In this document: positions 46,581 to 59,111 of the stretch, piece by piece
Layout: each line of letters opens with the position of its first letter
Position numbering within the stretch: the first letter of the stretch is position 1
Made by a program: the position numbers and the translations under genes
Source of the DNA: Poa pratensis
Lineage: Eukaryota > Streptophyta > Magnoliopsida > Poales > Poaceae
Length of the DNA: 64,000 nucleotides
Direction: 5' to 3'
NCBI GenBank assembly: GCA_947311845.1
Contig: CAMZMU010000063.1
Location: forward strand, 52,764,846 to 52,828,845
The notes under the pieces: generated by a model
Databases searched by the model: none
Told to the model about the DNA's origin: nothing
Seen by the model: the letters and a program-made list of their open reading frames with translations, nothing else

Positions 46581-46826
46581 GATGCGTGTTGGTCTGGACT
46601 CTGGACGGACTCTTTTTGTGTGTGCGCGCGATGGGTCCAGTCCAGTACGTGATCCACTGTATAAAGGACATGTATAATTGTCGTATAAGTTTGGTAATGA
46701 AGGAAATGGCATAGATAAAAGTATTGAGAATTTTGAGTGGCATATTTGCAACTTCAGTTTTTGTAATGGCATAAGTCCAACCAGTGAATTGGGGAGTGAC
46801 ATAGATCCAATTAACCCATATATAAA

Positions 46827-48169
46827 AGTTCGGTGAACAACTCTAGTGTAATCGAAGAAGATAAGATAAGAGCTGGACTCTGAGAGGAGATTTCGTGCTC
46901 CCGAGCACCAGTGATCTTGGTGTACTAACAAAATCGAAAAAAATATTTATGAGTCCAAAAAAATTATGAAAAAAATCACGGATGTAGCCAATGATGTATC
47001 CACAAACGTGCAAACTTCAAATACTTTGTATTTTGGGCTACACAAAAATGGAAAAGTGTGGATCTGAATATGTATATTTTCAAATCTCTAATTTTATCAA
47101 ATTTTGTCATTTTTGTGTAGAGCAGAATATAAACTATTTGAAGATGATATTTTGCGCGTTGTGGGATATATCATTGACTATATCCGTGATTTTTCAGATT
47201 TTTCTCAAACTCGTAAATATTTTTTTCCAATCTTCCGGATTACTGGTGCTCGGGAGACAAAGACACTTTCCCTGGACTCCTTTCTATCTATTCGTTGGTA
47301 GCTCCGGGAATCTGGAATTGTATATTCTTTAGCTTAGAGATTCGTGGTTATCGTTACAAGATATAAGTTGGGTCAAAGATTATCTACAACTCCTTATGGG
47401 ACAAATTAAAGAACGGCGATACTATTCGATCTACTTAGCTCCAACACTGGTGGATCCATAAATATAAAATAGAACGCGAAGCACTATCGAAAGTTGTAAT
47501 CTAGATGTACTATATATATGTCTAGCTCCTGCTCCATTAGAAAATGAAATCAACAATGTCACTTTCTAATTTTCCATTTTGGCATACAATATCACCAGTA
47601 GTTGTTCACTAGATCATGCATATCCTCAGTGATGGATAAAAAGTACAGGTACGATGATAGCAGAGTGGCGATTCGGTTCCACCAGCAGGCAGTAGATATG
47701 TCAGTGCTCCGATAGAAACAAGCACACGGTGACGCAGCAGACATGCTTAGCTTGATCAGGATCGGTTAGGCCGCCGATGAAAAATGCTTGGTAAAAAATG
47801 GGTTGGGCACAAGTTGGTAACCAGAAGCCGAAGTTGCTTCCGAACTCTCGCCGGTTCAGTTGGGTTGGGTGGATCGCCGCCGACGCTCTACGAGGATAGG
47901 AATAGCAGGCAGGCGCGCGCGGTTGACTGCAAGCCGACGACGGGCACAGGGGTGCGGCCGGGATATCTCCACGGTCAACGACCCGACTGCGGTGGTAGCG
48001 GCCGCTGGGGTCGCTCGCAGACACACATGGTGGGTGTGGCGTCGACGGTGCCTGCCATCTCGTGGGGGGCTACCGTCAACCGTGAGGAACAGGCGTGTTG
48101 CGGTCAAGGGGGTGCGACGGGAGTACACGTTAATCCACTCCGGAGCTATCGGATGCATGTGACAATACA
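46827..48169. repeat. Duplicated block, continuation of the RING-flank repeat
   Basis: Aligns with about 57580-58600. Shared words include tctagtgtaatcg, ctccaacactggtggatcc, ctcctgctccattag, acgatgatagcagagtggcg and cagtgctccgatagaaacaa, followed by a GC-rich part with ggttgactgcaag and cgacggtgcctgccatctc. Open frames in the GC-rich part differ between the two copies and have no recognisable domains, so I treat the block as non-coding. A MULE-type MITE is inserted at 46881. Confidence 0.7.
46881..47271. mobile_element. Mutator-type MITE with 8-9 bp TSD
   Basis: The ends are imperfect inverted copies sharing ctcccgagcaccagt. The site ctggactc lies on both sides (46873-46880 and 47272-47279). 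The related copy at about 57610-57640 lacks the insert. No coding sequence. Length about 391 bp. Confidence 0.75.
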
Positions 48170-51100
48170 TCTCACCACTATAATGGGAGGACAAAATCGC
48201 GGCCTGAGAGGCTCCCGAGTTACTGTAGATAGCTACAGTTGTTACTGTAGATTTCTACAGTACAGTGGTCCCCACATGTCAGCGAGACATCCCTCTCGGG
48301 ATTTTTGCGGAGAAGCACGCGGGCGGCCGAAATTTCCATCCTCTTCTCAGAAAATTCGTCGCCAGGGACCTCTTTGTAATTACGGGAAAGTTCGGGTCGT
48401 TTTTCGTAAAAATGCCACGGACACGCCCCCCCTCCTCTTCTCTCTCGCGAACGGCGCGGAGAACGCCGCGGACGCCGACGCAGCCCGCCGCCGCACCGCA
48501 CCTCCTCGCACAGATCGAAGTCCACGGCGCGGTGCGCCGTCGCGCGCCCTCCATCTCCGCCGACGCACGCGTGCTGGGACGGCCGCGTCGCGTCGCAATC
48601 ATCGCCGCCGTCCGTCGGCATCCGCCGCCGTGTCCGTGCTCGCCGGCGACGCTCCGGCCACGATCTGCGGCCGCGCCGCCACCTGCGGGTCGTCCGCGTC
48701 GCGCTGCGCCCGATGCGGTTGATCCCGGCTCCTAGGTCGCTCCGACGCGGCGGCGCCGACCTCGCCGTGCCCGCGGCAGCTCCGGCCACTGCCGACGTCA
48801 GCGTGACGTCGCAGTGGGCTGGGCTGGCCAAAAGGGCCGGCTGTTGGGCTGGGCCGCCGGTTCGGCCTCTTTTTTTTTTCCCTCTTCCTTTTCTTTTTCT
48901 TTTTCTATTTTTCAAACCTGTTGAAATTTCTCAAAAAAACAAAATCAAATGAAACCAAATTCTACAAATTTGTATAAAATATATAATAGACATTTCATTT
49001 GAAAAAAATGTTTGGTTAGATGAATACTTCGATAAAATGCAATCTCATTTCCAAACTTCTCAACAATTCGAAATCAAATGAGACCAGTTTCTACAAATTT
49101 GTAAAAAATTATAATAAACACTTGATTTTAAAAAATGTTTAATAAGACGAATATTTCGAGAAAAAAATGCGATTCCTTTTCTTTTTGCTTTTCTATTTTT
49201 CAAAACTGTTGAAATTTCTCGGCAAAACAAAATCAGTTAAGACCAAATTCTACAAATTTATAAAAAATAAAATAGACACTACATTTCAAAAAACGTTTAA
49301 TTAGATGAATACTTCGATAAAATGCAATCTCATTTCCAAACTTCTCAACAATTCGAAATCAGTTCAGACCAAATTCTACAAATTTGTACAAAATTATAAT
49401 AGACACTTCATTCAAAAAATGTTTAATAAGACGAATATTTCGAGAAAAAATGCAAACTCATTTCTTCTAATTATGATTTGGTTTTACATTGAATCTAATA
49501 AATGGTCAAAGAATATTTTTCCCTACGATTATTGAGCTAGATTAAATATTTAGCACAAGACACGGACATATCATACCAGCTTGAAATAAGTTAGTATTTA
49601 TAAATGACATGACATTCAAAAAAAAAATTGTTCCATTACATGAATATTTCAAGAAAATGAAAAATTACTTCCTCTAATTGTGGCTTGATTTCAGATTGCC
49701 TTTAATTAATGCTTAAAGATTATTTCCTTCGATTATTAAGCTAAATTAACTACCTAACGCAACACATAGACAAATCATACCAATTCGAATAAGTTAATAC
49801 TTACAAACAACATAGCTAAACTCCTTTCAATTATGCAATTCAATTTAGCAATTGCTCAACTTGAACTTACCTCTCTCTAACTATGTAGTCAAATTTTAAT
49901 AGTGCTTTATTCCATTCACACCTCAAGAAATCAAAAAATCTATTTCATCTAAAGATGGACTCAACTTAAAAGATGTTAACACAATATATTCCTCTAACCA
50001 AGAAACTAAATCACATATTTACAGCGAAATAGAAACATAATATTTAGACATAGCGGTAATATATTTTCTCTAATTACGGTAGTCCCTATGAAAATTATAT
50101 CATAATGGAATCATATTTGACCATTTAAATTTACCTAACATATTTGCAAGTAATGCAACTTAAATCTCTCTAATTATGTACTTGCATTTTAAGAAAATGT
50201 TGATTAGATGAATATTTCCATAAAATGCAAACGCATTTGCTTATCTAACATATTTGCAAGTAATGTCACCTAAATTTCTCTAATTACATGCTTACAATTA
50301 GAAGAAAAAAATGTTCCCGCTGCATGAATATATCGAGAGAATGAAAATTCATTTCCCCTAATTGTAGCTTTATTTTAAAATGCATTTCATAAATGCTCAA
50401 AAAAAAATTTCCTTCCGACTATTAAGCTAAATTCACCATCTAACACAGAACACAAACATTTTATACCGATTCAAACAAGTTAATATTTATAAATAATATG
50501 ACTAAACTACCTTCAATTATGCAATTCATATTAATAAATGCTCAACTTGAACTTAGCTCTTTGCAATTATGTAGTCAAATTTAAATAATGCTTCATTCCA
50601 TTCACATCTCAAGAAATCAAAAAAATTGTTTCATCTAAAAATAAATTCAATTTAATAGATATTAATACAGTATATTCCTTCAACCAAGGAACTAAATCAC
50701 ATATTTACAGCAAAATAGAAACATAATATTTAGACATGACCATGATAGATTTCCTCTAATTACGATATTCCATATGAAAATTATGGGAAAATGGAACCAT
50801 ATGTGACCGTTTAAATACATATTCCACCAACTCAATTAGCTGACTATTCAAACTACCCTAAAATACATCAAAATCACCATAAAAAAATGCTTGCTACTCT
50901 CGAATATATCAACATGTTCAGATAAACAAATGGTAAAAATGTATGTACAAACCAGACATGTTTTAATATTTTCAACTGACGAATATTCGGATAAAATCTA
51001 ATTGCACTTCCTCTAATTACATGGATATAAACATATTAAATGCTCATACAATGCATTTCCTCTAATTGTGAACTCAAATTAAAAATTTCAAATTGGTAAC

Positions 51101-53129
51101 TATTCGCAAATACATTTTAAAAAAATTGTTCCCGCTACATGAATATTCCGACAAAATGAAAATTCATTTTCCCTAATGGTAACTATTTGAGTCAACATAC
51201 AAACATATTCAAACATTTCAAGTTGCTTAATATTTGGAAAACATCCAAATGCACTTCTTCAGATTACATGTATTTCAATTTAATAGATACTCATACCATG
51301 CATTATCTAACTACGGAGTTTAAATGAATATTTATGACAAACTAGAAAAAAAAATGATAATTTATTATCCCCATGATTTTATGACCGTGGCATGTGACGT
51401 TTCCCGCTTTCAATATTTTTTAATACATAAACATTTTTAAAAATCGCAGATTTTTCCCCAATTGCAGCAATTTCAAAATTTAAGCAGTCTCTAAAATCCA
51501 ACCATTTTAAATCGTTTTTTCCCCCGAATTCTGATGATTCCCATGCTACAACAATTTCAGAATGTTGCCATTTTCGCCTACTAATATAAAAAACACGTGC
51601 CACTGAACATAATTTTAAAAATTATATTAACTTCCAAATTCTAAAACAAAAAAAAAACTTTCCAAATGACCTAACAAATGGCTATATTGTATTTCCAAAC
51701 AATATTACCTACTGCCAAATCAAAATGGAGAGACCTTTGAAGTGTTGTTCCAGCAAAAGAAATATGATAAAAGAAATGTGAAATATAAACTAGACCAATA
51801 TCTTTAAACCTAATTGTTAGGGAAAAAAAAATATCAACATGACCACAAAAAATATATACATTTACTATTTATGCCATATGTCCGAAATTTCGAAACTGAG
51901 AACTTCAAAATTTCCAATATCTTCTAAACCTGATAATTTGCAGCAAGAAAAAGGAAATATACACATGTCTTCCCACTTTCATCAACTTTACAATTCAAGC
52001 AAAATGTAAATGAACATCTCTAAATATATCCACTGAAAAATACAAGTACATATCAAAACAATTAGAAAAATTAAGACGAAAAATACTTACGCTAATTTTT
52101 CTCCCCAAAATATTCAAATTTTGTCACCATATAGAAATAATACATATTCATTCTTCTCCTAATCTCAATTAAATATTCGAACATTTCTAATTCAGATACA
52201 TTTTTTTAATTACATTCAAAAATTCATACCAACAAAGAAACATATTTAAATACTTCCATTTGCTATATATTTGAATATTCTCTAAACTATATAACAAATG
52301 CTCATAAAAACCAACACTAACCATCTATGGCAAAACACAAAACATATTTACAGAATTCAAAATAGTCAATATTTATATGCAATATAAATGAACTTTCCCG
52401 AATTGTGGACTCTAATTCAAAAAAAAAAATGCATTACTACTAACAATGTACTTACATTAAATATTATTTGGAAGATAGAAGTATATTTGCATATTACAAC
52501 TTCCTACAATATCAACATTTAGAGATGATCGACATACCTTTTTCCTAATTCCAATTTAAAAAAAAAATTACCAGCATTTAGAGATAGTTCATGTGCACTT
52601 CTCCTAATCTCGATTCAATGTTCACGTCAAAATACAAACATGTTTGGACTTTTCAAACTACTAAACATTTGAATATTGTACAAAACATATAAAAAAATTT
52701 GATCGTCAAAATTGCTACATACTCACACAAAAGTAAAAACATGTTCGAATATTCTAATTTGGCCAAGATTTACGCGAATATTCCAACATTCCATAAAATA
52801 AAAAAAAATATACTACAGAAAAACCGTTATCTACATATATAAAAAATGTAAATATATTAATTCATCAAGAATTTTCTATTCAAACATACTCATCAAAAAA
52901 AAAATGAAGACATACCAACATAACAACACACAAAAAATGCTAACATTACGTGCCACATTGCCGAAAATCAAATTCGAAAATTCCAAGAAAAATGCCTTAC
53001 AAAAGACTCACACATTTTGTCTTCATTTCAAACAATTTAAATCTGAACATTTCTCTTTTTTTAAAAATCCAAGCCATCATCAAAATTTCACATCAAGGGC
53101 GCGGCGTGCGCCGCGCCACATACCACTAG
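48170..53129 (+). mobile_element. Non-autonomous Helitron, 4960 bp
   Basis: The 5' end is TCTCACCACTATAATGGGAG. At the 3' end, a stem ggcgcggc/gccgcgcc (53098-53117, loop gtgc) is followed 12 nt later by CTAG at 53129. It is inserted between A (48169) and T (53130), without target duplication, as Helitrons do. Joining the flanks gives gacaatacatcataacgaac, which matches the uninterrupted copies at about 41085 and 53645. A GC-rich stretch (48380-48850) near the 5' end may be captured gene sequence. The remainder is AT-rich with internal repeats and no Rep/helicase gene. Confidence 0.9.
48890..49460. repeat. AT-rich internal repeats of the Helitron
   Basis: The set ctgttgaaatttctc, accaaattctacaaattt, atttcattt(g)aaaaaa and gaatacttcgataaaatgca recurs about every 280 bp. 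Two full units and half-units are visible. Similar words (cttcctctaattatg, aatatttcgagaaaa) continue in looser form to about 52900, giving a low-complexity filler with no coding capacity. Confidence 0.65.
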
Positions 53130-54134
53130 TCATAACGAACGAATGAACGCTTCAATGGCAGGATACAGTGGTTGACAATAAAACAAGCTACACACGCCTA
53201 TAAAATCTCGTGGTGATTAAAATGTAACTGGAAAATGTGTGAGCATGATATTATTATATCTGTAACAATGAAGACAAACTCTTCTCTTGACGCTAAGAAG
53301 TCATCTTACAACTAAGTAATGTGATTTGATTTTGAAGTCAGCAATCATCCTACATGATTAGGATGATATGAAATTGTGAATAGACTCCTCCCAAATTGTG
53401 GTAGACACTTCACATTGCAAATGTCCTCATTTTAAGTAATGTGATCTGATTCATCCTTATCAGATGTCTCTAAGCCGCCTTTAAGAAATGCGTCCTGCAT
53501 GGTGTAGCTTCTTGGAGTGCACGATACTTATCTTTACAACTGATGGATGGTTAAGAGGACATATATGATATATCATGCCACATTTCTCCGTTGTGTGCAA
53601 GTTACACGATAATCAGCTCCGGAGCTACCGGATCCATGTGACGATACATCATAACGAAGAAATGAGCACTTCAATGGCAGTTATACAGTGGTTGACAAGA
53701 CATCTTTTCATTATCCATTCACAACAAACAAAGTAACGATACAACATGCTACACACACACCTCTAAAATCTCGTGGTGACTAAAATTTATCTAGAAAATG
53801 TCTGAGCAAAAGATTAATTATATCCGGTACAATGAAGAAAAACTCTTCTCTTAGAACTAATAAATCATCGTACAACAAAGAAAATTCATACTCCCTTTCC
53901 ACTATAACGTTTTGAAGTCCGCAATCATCCTACATAGATTCGGTAGGAAAAGGCAAACACCCCATTGTACATTGTCCAATGCATCTTAATGGATGTACAA
54001 TGTCATATTGTTAGTGGTCTCCATTTATGATGAGATTATATTATGGGTATGTGTTTTTGTGAAGGAAGAACTTCAAACTAATGTTGTCTAATGATACATT
54101 CAGACTTCACATAGAAAAAAAGTAGAACCATCAT
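53130..54134. repeat. Further copies of the RING-flank repeat
   Basis: Two successive partial units: 53130-53330 continues the block interrupted by the Helitron, and 53340-54134 starts again at the landmark aggatgatatgaaattgtga. Both carry the ggcag-tatacagtggttgaca and tctaaaatctcgtggtgat motifs. No gene was recognised. Confidence 0.65.
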
Positions 54135-55396
54135 CAGGGCCGGTCCTGAGATTTTGGGGGCCCGGGGCGAAACTAAAACTTGTGGCCCCTAATATAGACA
54201 TCATAAAAATAATAATGAAAATATGCGTAAAAACCATGTTGTCAATATCTTGTAACTGCATCTAGCAGTACGCATACCAAATAATTTATACATGTTAGTT
54301 TAAATTTTCTTCTACATTTCTCGACGCAAAGTCACTTATAATAGGGTTGATGTCAATGTCAATGTCGTCCAATAATTGTTTCTCAATACATAATGTCGCC
54401 AAACCATTTAACCTCTCTTGAGTCATTATGGATCTCAAATAGTTCTTCAGTAATTTCAACTTAGAAACTTTCTTTCAGTTGATGCGAAAGTCAAAGGCAT
54501 GGTAAATAAGATGTGATAACCAATGGAGATATTAGGATAGCAATCAACTTACCTGACATGCTTGAAAATCTCCATAAAAGGCATTACACCATCTCGCAAT
54601 GTGAATATCCCGTTTCTATGATTTTATCAAGTCGTCAACAACTTTGATCTTTTCCTTTTACCAGTACCAGATTCATACGTTTCTGACTACATGGCAACGC
54701 ACAATGCTGAAAAAAATACATCAAATGTTGAAATAAATTATACCGGGAGAGAGTATTGAACTATTGATTAGGAAATCAGAACATACTACTATATGTCTAT
54801 ACCTGAGATAGTCTAATCGGCCATGTGCGCGTAAGTGAAGACTGAAAAGAAAAGATCCAAGTCGGTACGACGTGTTCTCGCGATTGGGGGCCTGGAAGTT
54901 GAAATCGGCGAGACGACTAACTTAATGTTGCTTCTTGCGATCTGGATTGGATTACTTAATTAGTGGTTTTTGATCGAGAGAAAGATGGACAGAGCGTCAG
55001 AGCGAGAGCGTGTATGCATTAGTAGTTCAATACCTCACGTCGTCGAGGGAGACTGAGAGAGCGCTCAGACACGGCGCCGAGCGCTTGGACGGCGGTGGCC
55101 TGGGAGATGAGTATCGGCATCGCGAGTAGATGCGATGAAACAGGAAGACCAGCGGCGACTGGATCGATCTATCAGCCGTCGGCGCAACCAATCCCTAATT
55201 CCAAGCATGCGACCCCTTGCCTATCTCATGGCCACGCACCACACAGCCCAATAGCGCACAGTATTTTTATTTTCTGCTGGGCTGACAAAGTGACAATGCG
55301 TGAATACATACATATATTGTACATGCGGGTGGGGCCCCCTAGATTTTGGGGGCCCGGGGCGGCCGCACACCCTGACCACCCCCAGGGCCGGCCCTG
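54135..55396 (-). mobile_element. hAT transposon remnant with 8-bp TSD
   Basis: Ends cagggccggtcctgag (left) and the complement of ccagggccggccctg (right). ACCATCAT is duplicated at 54127-54134 and 55397-55404. The related copy at about 36926 (gggccatcattatctag) is the empty site. The minus strand, about 54470-54310, holds a piece of a hAT transposase. The rest of the 1262-bp interior is unrecognised. Confidence 0.92.
54300..54475 (-). pseudogene. hAT transposase C-terminal fragment
   Basis: Minus-strand translation reads KLLKNYLRSIMTQERLNGLA, then TLCIEKQLLDDIDIDINPII and SDFASRNVEEN. This is the hAT dimerisation region (compare the family pattern of SxMSQERLxxLAxLSIE). The frame is short, and no upstream catalytic domain or BED finger is readable, so only a remnant remains. 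Confidence 0.75.
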
Positions 55397-55404
55397 ACCA
55401 TCAT

Positions 55405-57560
55405 TATCTGTTTTACAACATGTTTGCCAATTATTAGATGAAAAGAGTTTTATCACCACCGATGGCAAACGCCGTTTTGGATTTTCCCAAGATTCTTTAG
55501 AATTCATTTATTTCTTGTAGGGTTCGATTGATTTGGCACTCCTCTCTCTTGGATCACACTTTCTTAGTCTCTTTGACCTTAGATACAAATTTATATTTTG
55601 CATGGAGTCAGAAATGTTCTTGCCATGGATCGTCCGCCCTTTGACTAAGGCCATCCCAACTAATTTTTTGATCTGGCACAAGTTAAAATTTAATTATACT
55701 AAACTTTTATACATTCTGAATTTTATTAATCATAATGTGGTTTTAACAAATCTATGTTACATACTAATTCGTTACCATTATTAACAATACAATATTTTCT
55801 CAGTTGTTTTCTAGTTTTGTGGTTGCAATATATATCGTTGCAAATATATCTAAGTTGAAATAAAGTTTTATTTTTTATGAGATATTACCCTTAACAAGAT
55901 ACACAACCATATTAAATGTGCCAAAAAAGGGAAATGCACACGTCCTTGATTTTTTTTGACAATTTAAGAATTATATAGTCTATATGTCAATTGTTTGTGT
56001 GAACTCGTTCTACTTTCGATTTAATAATATCTAATATATTGGTAGAGATTGTAAAGCATACAATCTAATAAATATCTGAAAGTGGTGTTTAGTGTATGCT
56101 TACAATAAAAAATATATAAAAAATTCTAGTTTAAAAGTTTAATAGTTGACGTGTCATTTTTTAGTAATCAAATGTGTCTTACAAGTTACATTTTTAGAAA
56201 TAAATTGATAATATGTTGCTGATTTGTAGTTATTATTAAAGTAGCATCCTTGTAATAAAACATGTAACTACATGAATATAAAATATTATGGGTTCTATTA
56301 ATTTTACACACATAATATAATTATTATATATGCTCACCGCAATGTGTCTCTACATTACATGGTGTATCAATTGCGCATGTTTATTTAGTAAATAAGAACT
56401 TATGCATAAATATAAACATTGAAAATATATCTAGTACAAGTTTTAGTTATATCATATGTAAGAAATCCAACAGAGGATAGATTAGCATATAAATAAAACA
56501 TGTCACCGCCGATCTAAATTGTTTATTCATATGTGGTCAATTGTACGGGTCTATCGTGTACAATTGTCGTAACTAAAATCGACTCTCTATTATGTATAAA
56601 TAGTCAATTGTCTATTATACATGAAAAATAATAGTATAAGATTTACCAACCCATTTTAGTATTTTAGTCCCCATCCTCTCGTGGCCCGGGACGGTCGTCA
56701 TATCTGCATCTATCTTTAACCTTGCATCTTCTGTATAAGCAGCCACAACAGATGATCATTTTTATTATATGCGAAGTCCATACGCGAAGAACGACCTTGA
56801 CGAGGCTATGTGGCCAGTGGCCACTCCATGTCGCGACTGCGGGCTGGAGCCACGCTTTCTTCTTTTTCCTCTGCGTACTTCAGGCCTCTTCCCCGTAAAA
56901 AATCACATTTTGGCTATAGTCAAACTCTCCTATGTTTTGACCAATACCTTTCAGTATTCACGTGAACGTCTTAGTAAAAATAAATTATGGAAGCATTTTT
57001 CATGACAAATCTAGTGTAAGAAACAAAAGCCTCCGAGCAAAACAGAGTGCCAGACCGTAATGTTTTGAACAAACAGATACACACGCAACAAGACGGGTCA
57101 GGCTTAGAACCATTGGAGGACTGTTTATGTGATATGATAGGTTCATAGAATAGAGGCAGGCTTGACACTCCAGAAAATTATTGTGAATACTGCAAGGTAT
57201 AGAATATTAGTTCTTTATAATTCTGGTCAGATAAGATTATGTGACCCCGAGAGATACTTCCATAATAGGATTGCAGGCAGATAAAGTGGTGAATTATATA
57301 TGTTCTTAGGATAGGCTTCTCTTACTCCAGATAGAGAACTGCACCCAAAAACAAGTGCACACTCTGGTCAGCACTTAAGTGGCAAAACTTAGATGCGCAC
57401 ACACATGAAAGTTCAAGAGTTGAAAGTGCAAAGTGCATGGCAGCCAGCTAGGCGAAAAGGTCGAAAGAGCAAAGTGCAGCCAGCCAGGTATGCAAAAAGG
57501 CAAAGGTACACGTGTGTGAAAGTTAATTTTTTGCAAGAGCACTCATGAGTCATGACAACC
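55405..57560. repeat. AT-rich duplicated block
   Basis: 55640-55900 matches 37080-37340 (tatacattctgaatttt, gtggttgcaatatatatc). 56720-57360 matches 58840-59111 plus 63864-64000 and 41820-42290. No gene was recognised. The site at about 57132-57150 (gtttatgtgatatgataggt) is the empty counterpart of the 59112 Helitron. Confidence 0.65.
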
Positions 57561-58800
57561 TGATCTATACAGAAGTTGGGTGAACAACTCTAGTGTAATC
57601 GGAGAAGATAAGATAAGAGATGCACTCCGTTCTTTTCATTCGTTGGTAGCTCTGGGAATCTGGAATCTGGAATCGTGTGTTGAGAGTTATAAGCAATATT
57701 TTTAGCTTTGGAGAGATTCGTGGTTGTCGTTACAGAAAGTTGGGTCAAAGATTATCCAGTACTCCTTATATCGGACAAAAAGAACGTCCATACTATTGGA
57801 TCTACTTGGCTCCAACACTGGTGGATCCCTTACGCGAATCACTAAACAAAAAGTTTGCAATTCAGATATACATGTCTAGCTCCTGCTCCATTAGAGAATG
57901 AAATCCACAACAACGTCACTTTCTAATTTTCCATTCTCGCATACACCATCACTAGAACTTCACTAGATTATGCATATCCTCGGTTATGGATAAAAAGTAC
58001 ACGTACGATGATAGCAGAGTGGCGATTTGGTTCCCACCAGCACTCCAGCAGGCAGTAGATATGTCAGTGCTCCGATAGAAACAAGCACATGCTGATGCCT
58101 GATGCAGATATACTTAGCTTGATGCAGACATGCTTAGCTTGATCAGGAACATTGAATAAGCACCCGCAGGCACTGGCAGTAGGACGCAAGTTGGTCACAA
58201 CAGCAGCCGAGGTTATTGCCGAACTCTCGCAGGTTCAGTTGGGTGGACCGACGATGCGGCAACTACTAGGCACGCAGGCAGGTGCGGTTGACTGCAAGTC
58301 GACGATGTGCGTAACAGGGTGCGGCTATTCGTTGGATATCCATCCCCACACGGCGGAGAGTCAACCGTACTGCGGTGGCTGGGGTCGCTCACAGACACAC
58401 ACATACGGCGTGGGTGTGGCGTCGTCGACGGTGCCTGCCATCTCCTGGGGGCGTTGCACTGCCGTCGACGGTGCAGAACAAGGGGGGAGGGGGGTGCGAG
58501 GGGCGTATTGTGGGATGTGTCACATGGAGCCCCAACCCCCAAGTGGCAAGAAGGTATGCGTCGAACTAAGGTTTCAAGCGGCGGTCCCGCAACGTCCCGC
58601 ATAAGTAGGAATTAGTGTAAAATGACAGAAATCTGGGCACGATCAGAACATCTATCGTAGGCTATTTTTGGTATGAAGCGGGCCGGGTTCGGGCGCCGCC
58701 TGACACCCTTACGTCGAACGGTCGTACCAAGCTGTGGCCCGTGAAGAGCGAGCGAGGGATGGAGAGCCGGGACGAGACGGGAACGCGTACAGACCTCTGG
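57561..58800. repeat. Duplicated block related to 46827-48169
   Basis: The same order of landmarks as 46827-48169 but without the Mutator-type MITE and the Helitron. The GC-rich part at 58150-58600 keeps chance reading frames on both strands, with no domain recognised and no agreement with the frames of the sister copy. Confidence 0.6.
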
Positions 58801-59111
58801 GCATGATCCCACGGATTCCAAACTCTTGATGCCATGGATCATGCTCTCTTTGACTTTGCATCTTTTGTAAAAGCACTCACACAAATATTCATTTTTAGAT
58901 ATGGTCAAGTCTCCTATGTTTTGACCAATACATTTCAAATGAATGTCTTTGTAAAAAATAAATTACGAAAGCATTTTTCATGACAAATCTAGTGTAGAAA
59001 ACCATAGCCTCTGAGCAAAACAGTGCAAGACCATAATGATTTGAACAAACAGATACCCACAATAAGATTGCCAGGCTTAGAATCTTAGGAGGAATTGTTT
59101 ATGTGATATAA
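58801..59111. repeat. Further partial copy of the RING-flank repeat, interrupted by a Helitron
   Basis: This aligns with about 56700-57135 (ttgatcttgcatcttttgt-type start, then tcctatgttttgaccaatac, tttttcatgacaaatctagt). The copy resumes after the Helitron at 63864. Confidence 0.7.

Larger units (their letters stand above)
42451..46817 (-). mobile_element. MULE (Mutator-like) transposon, 4367 bp, potentially autonomous
   Basis: Long inverted ends of about 90-95 bp start gggttaattggatctatgcc on each strand. A 9-bp duplication, atatataaa, lies at 42442-42450 and 46818-46826, the standard Mutator target length. The related block at about 57550-57580 (gacaacctgatctatacaga) is an empty site. The interior encodes a mudrA-type transposase on the minus strand (43202-45689). 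It also holds a duplicated AT-rich segment near 42700-42990 and a GC-rich 130-bp tandem repeat near 46250-46580. Confidence 0.95.

Noticed and set aside
46125..46743. Several overlapping frames on both strands
   Set aside because: They are produced by the 130-bp GC-rich tandem repeat (period not divisible by three, so frames rotate) and have no protein-family signal.
47784..48722. 312-codon plus-strand frame
   Set aside because: It runs across the exact Helitron junction at 48170 from duplicated flank into transposon, so it cannot be an ancestral gene, and the sister block at 58150-58600 does not keep the frame.
48220..48915. 231-codon minus-strand frame in the Helitron head
   Set aside because: Arg/Gly-rich low-complexity translation of GC-rich DNA with no domain. 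It could be captured sequence but cannot be supported as a gene.
58152..58604. 150-codon frame in the duplicated block
   Set aside because: The matching segment at 47784-48160 has shifted frames, so there is no sign of selection for a protein.
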